This document shows, piece by piece, positions 19,625 through 31,899 of a stretch of 64,000 nt of DNA. Numbering within the stretch: position 1 is the stretch's first letter; the number at the start of each line of letters is the position of its first letter. The stretch lies in NCBI GenBank assembly GCA_004431415.1, contig QPMI01000261.1, positions 54,827 to 118,826 of the forward strand. The letters are read 5' to 3'. The notes beneath the pieces are model-generated. The model was not told the origin of the DNA. It did no database searches and saw nothing but the letters and a program-made list of their open reading frames with translations. A program made the translations under genes and the position numbers. This DNA comes from Cyanophora paradoxa (lineage: Eukaryota; Glaucocystophyceae; Cyanophorales; Cyanophoraceae).

Positions 19625-22600
19625 TCAGGAGCGCCCGGTGGACTGGCGGCCCTCGGAGCCGCCGCCGAGGCCCAGCATGCCGGCGCCGAGGCGCAGGGCG
19701 TTGGTGCCGACCTGCGGGGGCCCTCGGGAGGGGCCGGGGGCGGGCGAGTGGGCGGGGCGGGGGCGCCTGCTCGAGGTAGGTGAGGGGCGCCACCGTCGTT
19801 CCCGCCCGCTTGGCGTCCCCGACCGCCGTCGCGCCCTTCGTGGCCGCCAGCACAGAGGCCCCGCCGCCGCCCGCGGCGCTGCGCCGGCCTCAGTGGCGGG
19901 GGCAGCGCGGGGGGCGGGCGGGGCGCGCACCCTGGGAGGCGGCGCCGGCGACGGGGACGGAGACGGGGAGGTACGTGAAGCGCGGCACGGGCTTCGCCAG
20001 CGGCAGCACGTTCGTCTCGTACCGCTGCCCCGCCCCCGCCCCGCCGGCCCCCGCCCGCCGCGGAGCCGCAGAGTGGGGCCTGCGGGGGGCTCGGGGGCGG
20101 GGCGGGGCGGGGCGGGCGGGGCGGGGGCGGACATGGGGAGGAGGCGGTTGAGCTGGACGAGGTAGCCGAAGAGGACGGCGGAGCGGGTGTAGTAGCGCTG
20201 CACGGCCCCCGCCACGGGCCGCTCGTACGTCGCCCAGTCGATGGGGTCCATCAGCCGCTGCACCGTGTCCAGCACGCTCTCCGCCTTGAAGCGCGTCCCC
20301 GAGGAGCGCCGCCCCTCGGGGGAGGCCCGCGGGTCGCGCCCCCGCGCCCCCTCGGGGGCCCACCCCGCCCGCAGCACCTCCAGCAGGAAGCGCACGTCGA
20401 AGAGCAGCTGCAGCAGCTGCGCGGACCTCAGCCGCCCGCGCCCCCCAGCGCGGGGCCGGAGGGGCTTGGCGGGGCGGGGCGGGCGGGGCGAGCCTCGGGG
20501 TCAGAGAAGGCGGGGCGGCTCTGGGACTGCTGGCTGGCGATGTGGGAGGCGAGGAAGGCGCCGTAGACGCCGCAGACGCGCTCGCAGAGCTCCTCGGCGA
20601 GCAGCAGCAGGACGTCGGGGTTCAGCGTGTAGCCCCCCGCCCGGTGCACCTCCCGCACCGCCGCCGACAGGAACGCCACTACGTGCGTCGACGCCTGCCC
20701 CGCGCTCAGCGCCCGCCCCGCGGGTGTGGCGGGGCCGGCGGGGGCGGTACCTGCACTGGGATGCGGATCTTCTCCTCGGGGCCCTCCGGGGCGGGGGCGC
20801 CCTCGTGCAGGCTCACCTCCTCCCAGGCCGCCGAGGCGGCGAGGCGGTGCCGCACCTCGGCGAACATGCCTGCCGCAGGCGTCGCGAGGGGCGGGGCGGG
20901 GCGCGGGGCGGGGGGGCGGGGGGACCGTGGACGGAGGCCTCGAGGGCATCGCCGAGGCGGGCCCCGACGTGGCGCACCCACAGCCCGAAGGCCGCGAGCG
21001 TCACCTCCCCGAGGCCCCGCCGCGTCTCCTCCAGCAGCCCGCCCGCCCCCGCCTCCCGCCCCGCCTCCTCCCCCTCCCGCCCCGCCGGCGACCCGAACGA
21101 CGCCGCCCGCCCCGCCAGCGGCGTCCGCGGCGGCGGGCTCGCCCCCGCCGAGACGGGCGAGGGGGCGGGGCGGCGGCGGGGGCGGGGCGGGCGAGGGCGA
21201 GGGGCAGGGCGCGGAGGAGGTGGCGAGGGCGGCGCAGAGGCGCCCGATGAGGAGCGCCCGCTCCAGCTCTGGCGACTCCTCGGAGGCCCCCGCCTCGCCC
21301 CCGGCACCGCTCCCGCCGGCCTCGCCGGCTACGGCGGGGGCGGGGGCATCTGCTGGGGTGTTGGGGCGAGGCGGGGCGGGGCGGTGGCGCGGGGCGGGGG
21401 GACCGGCGACGAGGCGCTCGATGCGGGCGGACTCGATGGCGGTGGCGAGGTCGCGCACACGCTGCTTCAGGCCGCCCACGATCGCCCCCACACGCTCCAC
21501 GCACGTGCCCTGCACGAACCCCGCCAGCTCCTCCGTCGCCCCCGCCTCCGCCTCCCGCGCCGGCGGCGGCGTTCCCGCGGGGGCCTTGGCGGCGGGGAGG
21601 GCGCGGGAGGAGGGGGAGCGGAGTGGGAGGGGGCCGGCGGGGGCGGGGACGTCGGGGCGGGGGGGCTCGAGGAGAGCGCGGCACTCGGCGAGGAGGCCCC
21701 GCAGCTGTCCGTCGAACTCCGCCACCAGCGCCCCGATCGCCGGCAGCCGCCCCGCCGCCCCCTCCACCTCCACCCCCTCCTCCTCCTCCTCCTCGGGGGC
21801 CCCCAGGGGGGCCCCCGGGGTGCCTGGGGCGCGGCGGCGGGTGGCGGGCCCAAAGGAGAGGGAGCGGCGGGGGAGGGCGGGGGCGGGCCCCTCCTCGGGG
21901 GCGGCGGGGCTCCAGAGGAGCTCGGCGAGGTCGGGGGCGGGGCCGGGGCCGGCGGGGGAGGGGGCGTGGAGGAGGGCGGCAAGCGGGGCGTCGAGGGAGA
22001 GGCGGGCGAAGAGGGCGGCGACGAGCTGCTGGGCGCGGGCGAGGAACATGTCGCTGAACGTGACGCTCCACACGTCCACCGGCTCCCCCAGCACCGCCTC
22101 GCACGCCCCCGCGAAGCTCACCCTCCCCTCCCCGCCCCCCTCCCGCCCCTCCCCGCCCCGCGAGTCCGGCGCCTCGAAGTTCGTGATCATCTTCTTGACG
22201 GCCGCCTGCACCTCCGCGAGCTCGCGCTGCGGCGGGGCCGCGGTCGGGGGCGGGGCGGGAGGCGGGAGTGCAGGGCGGGGCGGGGCGGACCGGGGAGTCG
22301 ACATGAGAGAGGAGCTCGAGGCCCTTCTGGCGGATCTCCCGCTTGCAGTTCTCGACCCAGGCCCGGCACGCCTCCCGCATCTCCGTCGCCGCCAGCAGGC
22401 CCACCTGCTCCTCCAGCTCGTCCACGCTCGCCGCCCACGCTGCCCCACCCTCCCCCGCCTCGCCGGCCCCGCCGCTCTCGGCGAAGTGCTGCTGGGAGGC
22501 GCGGAAGAGGGCGACGAGCAGGGGCGGCGTGCGCTGGCCGGCGGGCGCCGTCTCGTACGTGAAGACGGTGAGCACGTGGCAGAGCGTCAGCTGCACCGCC

Positions 22601-23825
22601 TCCGCCATGCTCCCCAGGCAGTCCCGCACCGCCCCGCACACCCCGCCCCGCCCCGCCCCCTCCGCCTCCTCCCCGCCGCCCCCCGCCCCGCCCGCCGCGA
22701 GGAGCTTGTTCGCCTCGGACAGGTAGCGGTTGAGCCAGGCCGTGCGCGACTGAAGCAGGGTGCTGAACGCCTGCACGCGGCGTCGGCGGGGCCGGCCCGG
22801 CCGGGAGAGGGGCACGCGCCTGCCGTGGCGTGAGGTGGTCCAGCAGCAGCAGCGCCGTCAGCGCCCGCCCGTACTCCTGCGCCGGCGTCAGCGCCGGGGC
22901 CCCCGCGTGGCGGCGCGCGGCGGACGGTGTCGGCGAGGCCGGGGCGGTGCAGGCGGGAGCGGCAGGCGCGGAGGACGTGGGGTCTGAAGACGCGGATGGT
23001 GGACCAGAGCTGCTGCAGCAGGGGCCAGGAGGACTGCGCGCGGCGTCGCCCGCAGCGCCGGGCGGGGAGGGCGGCGGGGGGCGCACGAGGAGCTTGGCGG
23101 CCTCGGGGTCCTGGTCGTTCAGGAGCTGCCCGTACACCGCCTCCGACTCCCGGAAGCGGTTCGCCGCGTCCAGCAGCTTGTGCTGGTCCAGCAGCGCCCA
23201 CAGCTGCACTCGCCTCAGCGCCCTCGACGCCTCTCGCGCCGCGCCCCGCGCACCTCTTCCGGCGTGTCCGCGAGCAGCTTCACCAGCGTGCCGATCGTGA
23301 AAATCTTCCGACGTGCCGATTGCTCTGCGTTTCCACGTGAGTAGGCAGCGCGGCGGGATGGGCCTCATCACAGCGCACCGCGCTGGCTTGGCGCGAGCAC
23401 GGATTCCTCCGGGCTTATGACCATGCTGTGGATGTCGGCACAGCCTCGATGCAGCGTGTTGATTGAATCGACGACTTGCTTGGACAGACGCTTCATGTCC
23501 ACAATCGAGTCGGCCGACTCGATGAGGTCACGGTAGCGCGCGCTGCGGCCAGCGCGTAAGCTCACGAACGCCAATGTGAGACGCCAGCTCTGCGCACCCA
23601 ACGAGCTGCCGCAATTCCTCTTTCTTGGACTCGATGTCCGCCCTGCGCGGGTGCTGGTCGATTTCTCGACGCTCCAATGGTCCGGACGACGCACCATGCT
23701 TTCCGTTCGGTGGTCCGGACGGTCTGGAGGTCCGACTCGCAAAACAGGTCCTCCGCATCGCGCAGGCCTGCTTCCTCGTTCTTTTTGCTCGAGGCCGCGG
23801 CGCCAGTGACCGCCGGCCGCGCCAT
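19625..23825 (-). CDS. COG1: conserved oligomeric Golgi complex subunit 1
   Basis: ATG 23825 gives MARPAVTGAAASSKK and AEDLFCESDLQTVRTTERK. Short introns then join KKEELRQLVG to ARYRDLIESADSIVDMKRL, the N-terminal signature of COG1/Vps51-type tethers. The middle is long and helical (NRFRESEAVYGQLL, LWSTIRVFRPHVL, AVQLTLCHVLTVF, ELEEQVGLL). The C-terminal part has DTVQRLMDPIDWATYERPVA and VLFGYLVQLNRLL, also typical of COG1, and the protein ends at TGA 19625-19627. COG1 is a lobe-A subunit of the eight-subunit complex that tethers recycling vesicles at the Golgi. At least a dozen introns are present, several with GC donors (for example HLTPRQ|GCGCGT and TYLEQ|GCGCCC). It is divergent from the coiled-coil gene with only 125 bp between starts, and convergent with the HtrA-like gene (178 bp). 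Confidence 0.85.
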
Positions 23826-23950
23826 GATGGGCTGTTTCAGAACGCCGCCTTCCCAGAGCAGCTAATACACGCGCCCTGCTTTCGCGCTCCGAAGTTGCGT
23901 ACCCACGCCCCGCCTCTACCCCCCCCCCCGGGCTGGTCGGGTTCGTGAAC

Positions 23951-26432
23951 ATGAAAGAAAGCGCGCCCGGCGCTGGAAAGCCCGCCGCACATGACGCGGC
24001 TAAGCCAGCAGAGAAGCAGTCGCCGATGCCCCAGGTCCGCGTGTCGCCTCTGCTGTCGGTCCCGTCTGATGTCAAGACGGCCGACGCTGACGCGTCTCTC
24101 TTTCTGCAGCGCGGCAAGAGCTGGGCGACGGCGGCAGCGGGTTCTGGTTCGTCCCGCCATTCACGATGTCGCCGCGTTCCGCACCATTTTGACGCGCGCG
24201 GAATCGCGCAGGAACGCCTCCGCAAGGCAGTCCGACGCCGTCCAGGCCGCCGCCGGCTCCGCGGACGCCGGAGTCGGCTCCATCCCGAACTCCACCGCAA
24301 GGCGGTCGACCGCAGCCCGTCCTCTCTCCTCTCCTTCCTCTTGCAGGTGGTTCCGGAAGCGGCGGTGCAGCTGGCGCCTCCGGACATTCGCCTGCTCCCG
24401 CGGGGCCTCCCGCCACGGCTGTTGCATCGGGTGGCGCGAAGCTCGATAGCCATCCGGCTGCCGCTGGCGGTGCTGGCGGGAAACCAGTGCCTGCAAAAGG
24501 CGGTCACGGCGCTGGGGACTCCCATGGGCGTCCCAACGGGGAGGCGGCAAGTCACGGGCGCGGGGACGACGGTCGGGGCAAGCGCGGCGGTGGTGGCGGA
24601 GGAAAGAAAGGAGGAGGAAAGGGACGCGACTCCGGTGGTGGCAGCGGCGCCAGGAGGTCCGGCTCGGCGGACGAGGATGAAGAGCGGACACGGGAGGCGA
24701 GCGGCCCGTCTGGGGGCGACGGTCACGGGGCCCACCATCCGCCCGGTGCGCCAGCGTCGGGCCATGCAGCAGCAGCGCCCAACGCGGCGGCTTCGGAAGC
24801 CGCGCGCCGGCACCACAAGGAGTCTCCCACGCCGCCGCTCCCCGCCCGCGGCTGGGAAGGCCCGGCACGCGTGTTAGCCGCCCAAGGCCCGCCTCAGCCG
24901 CCACAACTGCCTCATCACGCCGGCGCCCCTGCCCAGTCTCAGCCCCATACGCAACAGCACGGACAACCGCACGGGCCGCAGGCGGCTTCGACGGCGGGGA
25001 GCCAGCAACACGGACCAGAGGAGCACGCGCCCCCGCCCGCACCCGGCGCGCAGGGGGCGCCGGGCGTGAGCGGCGGTGCGGGCGGGCCCTCCGCGGCGGG
25101 CGCGCGGGGCCGGCAGACGACGACGCCTCCCGCGAGGCAGCCCTCCCCGCCGCCCCGCGGGCCCCCGTGCAGCCCCAGGCCCTCGCCCCGCCCCAAGGTC
25201 AGCCCCAGCCGCCCGATTCCAAGCCGGTCCCTGCGCCGCCGGCCCCGCAGCAGGCGGGCGCTCCGGGCGCGCACCCGCCCGGGCAGCAGCGCGGGCCCAT
25301 CCCAGCGCTCCCGCTGCCGGCTCGCGGTCCGGCGGAGCAGCAGCCGTCGCCGCGGTCGGGCCGCGCGTCGGGGGGACCCGGAGCGGGGCCGGCGTCGCCG
25401 CCGCAGACGGGGCCGGGGATGCCGCCGGGGTCGATGTTCGGAGCGCTGCCGGCGATGGGCCTGGCGCACGCGCTCGGGGAGGAGCAGCACCGGGGCATCC
25501 TGCCGGCGCCCCCCGGGCCGGCCGAGGCGCACCACTTCCTCGCCCAACACGGCCCGCACCTGCTCCAGCACCCGCCCGGCCAGCAGCTCCCCTTCGGCGG
25601 GCCCATGGCGCACCTCCAGCAGCTACAGCTCGCCGGCGTCATGCCGCCGCCGCAGCTGCCGCGGGGCGCCTGGGGCCCTGCGCCCCACGAGATGGGGCAC
25701 GGGCAGCAGGGCGCGCAGCAGCAGCCGGGCCAGGGCCAGGGCTGGATGGAGGGGCACCCGCACGGGGGGCCCCACGGGCCCACGCCCCCGCCTGGCTTTC
25801 CCCCCGAGGGCCACCCGCCCGCCGACTTCGTCAAGATCCTCGTCGACAAGATCGACCAGCAGGTGCCTTTATGCCCCCGCCGCCGCGCCAACGCCGACGC
25901 GGGGCAGGGGGCGGAGCTGGGCCAGCTGCGGGCGGCGAAGCAGCAGGCCGAGGAGCAGATCGGGAAGCTGCGGGAGGAGCTCGAACACGAGCGCGGCGAG
26001 AAGGAGAAGGAGAAGGCTGCACAGAAGAAGCTGCGCGTCAAGGAGATGGCCCACAACCAGAGCATCGACGAGCTCAAGGCGCGCGCGCCCCGCCGCGCCC
26101 CCACGTCCGCGGCGGGGCGGCTGAGGTGGGCGCAGCAAGAGAACCACGCCCTGCGCGAGCGCCTCCGCCAGCTCGAGGAGCGCCTCGGGCAGACCATGCA
26201 GGTGCCCCCGGGCGCGCCCGCCCCCTGGCGCCCCTCACGCCGCCCCCAGATGCTGCCCGGCCCCATGCACCCGATGCCCGGCGAGGGCGCGCCGATGATG
26301 CCCGGCATGCCCATGGGGCTGCCCCCCATGTACATTGGGGCGCACCACCGGACCCCGCCCCGCGCCCCCTCGCCGCACGAGTTCTTCAACGTCCCCCCGC
26401 CCCCGCCCCAGCAGCAGCCCCCCCAGCAATGA
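23951..26432 (+). CDS. Gly/Pro/Gln-rich protein with coiled coil, unknown function
   Basis: ATG 23951 begins MKESAPGAGKPAAHD. Introns in consistent phase link SPMPQ to RGKSWATAAAGS, to GGSGSGGAAG, and at about 25076-25116 to DDDASREAALPAAP. The first 500 or so residues are low-complexity (Gly/Lys/Arg, then Gln/Pro/His/Met). A compact segment DFVKILVDKIDQQ follows, then a charged coiled coil (KQQAEEQIGKLREELEHERG, QENHALRERLRQLEERL). The C-terminus is Met/Pro-rich and ends in a Pro/Gln tail, stop at 26430-26432. Such composition is usual in nuclear condensate, RNA-processing or transcription-cofactor proteins, but no domain is recognised and the function is open. One intron inside the coiled coil has a GC donor (AAG|GCGCGC). 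The start is 125 bp from that of COG1 on the other strand. Confidence 0.6.
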
Positions 26433-28136
26433 CCCTCTCCCTCTTCACCTATAATGCATTTAATTTCATTTCGCCTCCAAGAATGCCCCGTGTTCACAAG
26501 CACTGCCCACACACAAGGAAACGTGTTCACAAAGATGCACAGAGGTTCGATCGGTGGTGCAGAGGACCCCTAGTCTGTGACAGAAATATAACAGTTTAAC
26601 TGATGAGCCGGTGCGAGTCGCCGCGCAGGTTCCGAAGACCCCGGCCCAGGCCGCCGCCCAGCCATCGTTGGTACCCCTCCTCACCTTCAACGTTACCGGT
26701 AGTTGTAAGTTGAACCGAAGTTAAACGCCTCGCCACCTTGCGATCCGGTTGCGAGCCGGCGGCAAGCGAGAAGCCTCGATCGATGAAGATACAGCGTCTG
26801 GCCCAGTGGAGGCTCGCGTCGACGCGGCGGGCCGGGAGGTCGTCGTCTTGGCAGACGTCGCCGCGCTCCTTGCCACGGGTTGCGCGGTGTATATATATAT
26901 GCGACGACGCTCGCATTAAATATTCCAGGGGCTCACGCGCCGGCAGGAAAGAGCCAGCTCGCGCGCGACGCTTTCAGCGCCAAGTTCACAATTAGTAGTA
27001 CAACGCTGTGTAAAGGGGTTCGTTGGGGGGGCTCGTTGCAATTGGGGTTCCGGCCCCCTTGGGCAGCATTCCTCTCCCTTAGCGGCCAGTCCGTGGCGGG
27101 AACGGGCGAGCCTCCGGCCGCGGGCACGGCCCGCACCTTAAGCTTGATCTTTTGATCTTAAGCCCGTAGAGCAAGTAGACCTAGGTTTCGATCTCGAGCT
27201 TCGGTATTCGATTTCGATCCCGACGTCACTTGCCTATCCGACTGAGCCCTTACGATTCGACCGGCGGCCCACTGCTAGCCAAACAGCTACTAGGGCTAGT
27301 CCAGATGTTGTCGGTCGTCTCTGAAATGCACAAGGAAAGCGTTGCGCTGCCACAGTCCCTAGGATGCGTTGATCTTCTCACATTCGTCGATCCACTCGCT
27401 GTACACATCGACGGGCTCGCTCAGCTCTGCCGCAGTGCGCCCGATCATCAGCCGGCGACGTTTGTTCCGGCTTCGCACGCTCGCGCACTGTTCGTGACGA
27501 CCTGGTAGCTCTCCGCGCACACTCGGCAGTTCACGCGCCCCGTGTTCTTCTCGCGGTCGCTGCAGCGATAAATCAGATGGTGGCGCATGCGCGGCGGATG
27601 CCAGCGCTGACGCACATCTTGACGTCGACGCTTCCGGAGTGATTGCAGAAGGGACAATCGAAGCTCGTTGGGATGGTCGGCCTTTTCGCCTTTACAACCT
27701 GATGTGCGCGGTCGTCTACCGAGCTGCGCGGTCGGCGGGAGCCTCGGAGCGCCTCACCTTTGTCTTTTTTGCGCGCTTGCCCATCTGTCTGGCTTGTGCC
27801 CGGCGCTTCCTGCTGTCCTTTCTACGTCCCGCGCTTCCCGCCTTGCTGCCCAGAAGCACAATGCAAACGGATCTCACTTCACGCTTCTGATCTCGGTAAC
27901 GCTTCCGCTGAGGTTCGGAAGGCTTCAAGCTTAGTTGCGCACGAAGTCGACCGCGGTACCCCGTTCAAATTCGAAACCCGCGCCGGCCTGCGCCGGTACC
28001 GGTCCAATTTCAATGTACATGACCCCGAATCTGGCTAGCTATATAGCGCTGGCGCCGGCGTTGCAAGCTTAGCTTTAGCTTATAATATTAATGAAGCGTG
28101 TTCAACACTACTCAAGCTAAAGCGCTTGCAGCAAAG
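26433..28136. other. gene-free intergenic region
   Basis: About 1.7 kb of lower G+C between two convergent stops. It has AT-rich patches (TATATATATATG near 26890, TTGATCTTTTGATCTTAAG near 27147) and GCGCTGGCGCCGGCG-like palindromes near 28050. Open frames of 70-106 codons occur on both strands but none carries a recognisable motif. This is far longer than a 3' untranslated pair needs, so an unrecognised small gene or RNA is possible. Confidence 0.4.
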
Positions 28137-29690
28137 CTACGCGCGCGTCCCAACGGTGCCGACTGTCCCAACGGAGGCGGCGCTCTTGACAGATCCGGCG
28201 ACGGACTGGGAGCGCGTCCGGTTGCCGGCGGACTTGACGGAGCCCGGCCCCGCGGAGCCCGCCTTCGCGCGGAGCTTCTCGAGGCGCTTCTGCCGCCTCG
28301 CCGCCCGCCTCGCCTCCCGCTCCGCCTCCGCCTTGGCGACGAGGTGAGCCATGAAGCTCGAGACCCCTTCCAAGTACTGGCGCGGGCTGAGGAGAGCAGG
28401 GGGTGTGGAGGGGGCCGGGGCGGGACGGACCTTCTCGGCGTACTCGGGGACAAGGGGGTTCCCGTGGAGGGCGAGCACAATGAGCGTCCGCGAGATGCGG
28501 CCCAGCTCGATCGGCACCCTGCCCGCCCCGCCGCTCGCCGGCCGTGCGGGCGGGGGCGGGGGCGGGGCCGGGGGCGGACGTGGAGATGACGTTGTTGGAG
28601 AGGTAGAGCTTGCGGAGTCGGTGGAGCTTGAAGACCTCCGCCGGCAGCTCCGCGATCTTGTTCTCCTGCAGGTCGAGCAGCTGCGCGGCGGCTCGGGCGG
28701 GGGCGCCGGGGCGGGCGCGGGCGGGGGGCACCTCGAGGTTGTAGAGCTCGAACAGCTCGGCGGGGATGGAGAGGAGGCCGCGGCCGGCGAGGATGAGGCA
28801 GTTGGTGGAGTGCGAGAGCGTGACCGCCGCCGCCATCTCATCTGCCATCTCCGTCCCATCTCCGATCTTCAGCAGCGCCTCCCGCCGCTGTGCCTGTAGT
28901 AGCTCCATCTTCTCCTTCTCCGCCCTGCCCGAGCCCGCCCCGCGTCGGCCCCGCGTCGGCAGCGCGTCGGCCGCGCGGCGGCAGCGATCCGGGCGGCGGG
29001 GGCGGACCTGGCGATGGCGCGCAGCTTGCCCTCCTCGAGGGCGACGTCCTCGCGCTTGATCGGCCGCGAGTTCTCGATCGACTTCAGCCGGATCAGCGCC
29101 TCGCTCAGCTTCTCGATCCGCAGCTTCTGCGTGAACTGCCGTCCCCGCTCGGGCCACCGCGCGCCGGCAAGGCGGCCGCACCCTCCCGCACCTCTTCTTG
29201 GTACTCGGGCGAGCCCTCGGGAAAGAGCTCGATGTTGATCTTCTTGCCCTGCAGCAGCCCCGGGGCAGACATATGCTGCAAAGCGAAAGACCATCAACTT
29301 TTGCCCTGCAGCAGCCACCTGGATCGCTTACCCATATGTTGACTAGACCCAAGCGATCCATCATCTTCACTAAAGTATCAGCAGCTGTGCAGGCTGTCAG
29401 CGCGCTGGACCAGAGCATCGACGGTTTTTTACTTGACCTTGTCTGTATGCCGACTCTCGCAGCGTCGGCTGCCGGAGTTGATTGTCAAAGAATTCGTTTG
29501 TCTCTCGGGTCTTTTCCTCAAACTCGGCGTACCGCGTACTGCAGCAAACGCATGAGAGAGCGCGCGGCATACGATGAGAGAGAGCGGTCGAGTCGGCGTG
29601 CCTGCAGTGAAGCAGTTTCCGACCCAGCGCTTTGTCCCATGCCAAGTCTTTCTGCCCGGGCGCACTGGATGGCCCGGCGGCGCTTGCCAT
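28137..29690 (-). CDS. leucine-rich-repeat protein with helical N-terminus
   Basis: From ATG 29690, exons join in phase: MASAAGPSSAPGQ, then YAEFEEKTRETNEFFDNQL, then AADTLVKMMDRLGLVNIW, then HMSAPGLLQGKKINIELF, then KLRIEKLSEALIRLKS. The last junction is 29192|29126 with a 65-nt intron. The N-terminal 150 residues are charged and helical. An LRR block follows (LILAGRGLLSIPAELFELYN, LLDLQENKIAELPAEVF, LRKLYLSNNVIST, LIVLALHGNPLVP). The basic tail KAEAEREARRAARRQKRLEK and a Ser/Val/Gly-repeat end (SVKSA, SVGTVGTVGTRA) finish at TAG 28137. The LRRs are of the short SDS22/RSU1-like class, usually protein-binding scaffolds. No catalytic domain is seen, so the partner and role are unknown. The first intron would need a GC donor (GCTGGG), so the start exon is less certain than the rest. 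Confidence 0.7.
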
Positions 29691-30146
29691 GAGCAGTGGC
29701 TAAATCTTTGACGCTTGCGTGGACTATCGCAGGTGCTGCGGAGGCGTGTGACTGGAGCACTAGCGAGAGCTGTCTCTGCAGCCTGCTGGCTTGTGAGCTT
29801 AGCTGAGGCTTTTGTCCTTTGTATGTCTCGACGTACAGCTACGAAGTGCAACTTTTTTTGATTCGGACGGGTAGATGCTGTTTGAGGAGCCACCGCGCGC
29901 AACATAAGCCAGACCCGTTCAGCCGTTCGGCCGTGCAAATAAGCTACAAAGCTGTTCGCGCAGTTAGTTCGCCCGGTGCCCAGGCCCAGCGCATACTCGG
30001 CAGTTACACGTTCTGCCCTTTCCGGCTTTAACCGTCCGGCGCGCGGTTCCGTCCCGTGCAAAATGCTGGCGCATGCAGAGCTAGCCGTAGCCGCCTCGCA
30101 AGAAGCTTGGCGGCATGCAAGTCCTGTAAACCTCAACGCCGCCACC
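29691..30146. promoter_or_regulatory. divergent intergenic region
   Basis: Spacer between the LRR gene start (-) and the glycerol-3-phosphate dehydrogenase start (+). A minus-strand open frame of 300 codons crosses it but has no recognisable motif and overlaps the conserved start of the dehydrogenase. No promoter motif is evident. Confidence 0.35.
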
Positions 30147-31732
30147 ATGCCCCGGCGCAAGCGTGTGACCGTTCTTGGTGCCGGATCGTGGGGAACGGCA
30201 ATCGCCAAGATCTGCGGTGCGATGGCGCGCGGCGCGGCGTGGCGCGGGGCGCGCGCGCGGTGCGATGGCGCGATGCGCGTCCTCACGTATGCGCGTCCCC
30301 GCGTCGCGCAGGGGAGAACACGCGGATCCACCGCGGGCTGTTCGAGGAAGAAGTGCGCGTGTGGGTGTACGATGAGATGGTGGAAGGCCGCTGGCTCTCC
30401 GAATGGATCACATCACATCAAATCAACCCGCGCTACATGCCCGGGGTGAAGCTGCCGACGAACCTGCGGGCGGTGACGGAGCTGGAGGCGGCGGTGAAGG
30501 ACGCCGACGTGCTCGTCTTCGTCATCCCCCACCAGTTCCTCCACTCCATCTGCAGTGCCCCGCCCCGCCCCGCCCCCCCGCCCCCACCCCCCCGCCGCCC
30601 CGCCGCCGAGGCCGGCCGCAGAGCAGATGCAGGGGAAGATACTGCGCACGGCAAAGGCGATCTCCCTCTCGAAGGGCGCGCCCATGCCCCGCCGGCCCGC
30701 CCCGGGGCCGCCGGCTGAGGCTGAGCTGCGCAGGCGCCGAGTACCATGAGGAGACAAAGCAGCTCTGGCTGAGCTCCGACACCAGTAAGCCGTTGCAAAT
30801 TTACAAAAAAGTTTTTTTCTGATATGGCATCGTTAATAGTCAAAGCGGAGCTCGGGATCGAGACTGCCGTGCTGATGGTGCGGGGCCCCGCCCGGGCACG
30901 CGGGGGTGGCGGGGAGTGGGGCCGGGCGCTGGGCGGCCGGTCTGAGGGGGCGGGCAGGGGGCGAACATCGCGTCGGAGATAGCGGAGGAGCGGTTCAGCG
31001 AGACGACGGTGGGGTGCTACCTGGAGCAGGACGGGGAGATGTTCCGCATGCTCTTCGACCGCCCCTTCTTCCGCGTCTCGGTCATCCACGACGTCAAGGG
31101 GCCCGAGCTCTGCGGCGCCCTCAAGAACGTCATCGCCCTCGCCGCCGGCTTCTGCGACGGCCTCAAGATGGGCGACAACACCAAGGCCGCCGTCATGCGC
31201 CTCGGCCTCATGGCGCGCGCGCCGCCCGCGCTGCGCGGGGCGGGGGCGGGTGCGAGCGGGGCGCAGGAGATGATGAAGTTCAGCAAGACCTTCTTCACGG
31301 GCGTCCTCGACCGCACCTTCCTCGAGTCCTGCGGCGTCGCCGACCTCGCGCGCCCCGCCCCCCCGCCCCGCCCCGCCCCCCGGCCCCGCTCACCGCGGCC
31401 GGCAGATCACGACCTGCGCGGGGGGCCGCCACCGGCGCTGCGGGGAGGCCTTCGTGCGGACGGGGAAGAGCTGGGAGGAGCTCGAGGCGGAGCTGCTGAA
31501 CGGGCAGAAGCTGCAGGGCCAGGAGACCTGCGTCGACGTCTACCGCGTCCTCTCCGCCCGCAACATGCTCCACGAGTTCCCCCTCCTCACCCGCATCTAC
31601 AAGATCGCCTTCGAGAAGGTGCCCCGCCGCCGCGCCCCGACGCCCCCGCCCCGCCGCCGGCGCCCCGCCGGCCCCCCGCCGAACGCGAGCGCCCCGCAGG
31701 CGCCCCCCGCCTCCCTCTTCGAGGACCTCTGA
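30147..31732 (+). CDS. NAD-dependent glycerol-3-phosphate dehydrogenase
   Basis: The start at 30147 sits in GCCACCATG, a strong initiation context; an in-frame ATG at 30063 would add 28 residues. The Rossmann motif VTVLGAGSWGTAIAKI opens the protein. Exons then give RVWVYDE, LPTNLRAVTELEAAV, ADVLVFVIPHQFLHSIC, GKILRTAKAISLSK, GIETAVLM-GANIASEIAEERF, ELCGALKNVIALAAGFCDGL (catalytic Lys), GDNTKAAVMRLGLM, EMMKFSKTFF, ESCGVADL-ITTC and RIYKIAF, ending at 31732. It interconverts dihydroxyacetone phosphate and glycerol-3-phosphate with NADH, feeding lipid backbone and glycerol synthesis. No clear targeting leader is seen with the 30147 start, which suggests the cytosol. The introns after RLGLM and GVADL use GC donors (GCGCGC). 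One intron (after SSDT) is AT-rich with GTAAGC, unlike its neighbours. Confidence 0.92.
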
Positions 31733-31899
31733 TCGCCCGCGCCCCGGCCCCCATTCTTTGAAGCGCCCTGTACTCCAGCCGCCCCTTCCCTGCCGCCCCC
31801 CCTCCTTATTTGCATACTGTAGAGACCCCTGAGTGCCCGAGCGCTTGTATACGTTTGTATCGATACTCCCCGAGTGCGGTTGTGTGATTTGGGGCGGGG

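Noticed and set aside
20241-22833. Two plus-strand open frames of over 760 codons opposite COG1
   Set aside because: They are Gly/Arg/Ala/Pro-rich shadows with no motif, explained by G+C content; the minus strand carries the COG1 signatures.
27120-27210. tRNA-like stretch with GTAGAGC and GGTTTCGATCTC
   Set aside because: No cloverleaf with paired acceptor and anticodon stems could be drawn, and the T-loop does not fit.
29429-30331. 300-codon minus-strand open frame
   Set aside because: It overlaps the conserved Rossmann start of glycerol-3-phosphate dehydrogenase and real exons of the LRR gene in another frame, and has no motif.
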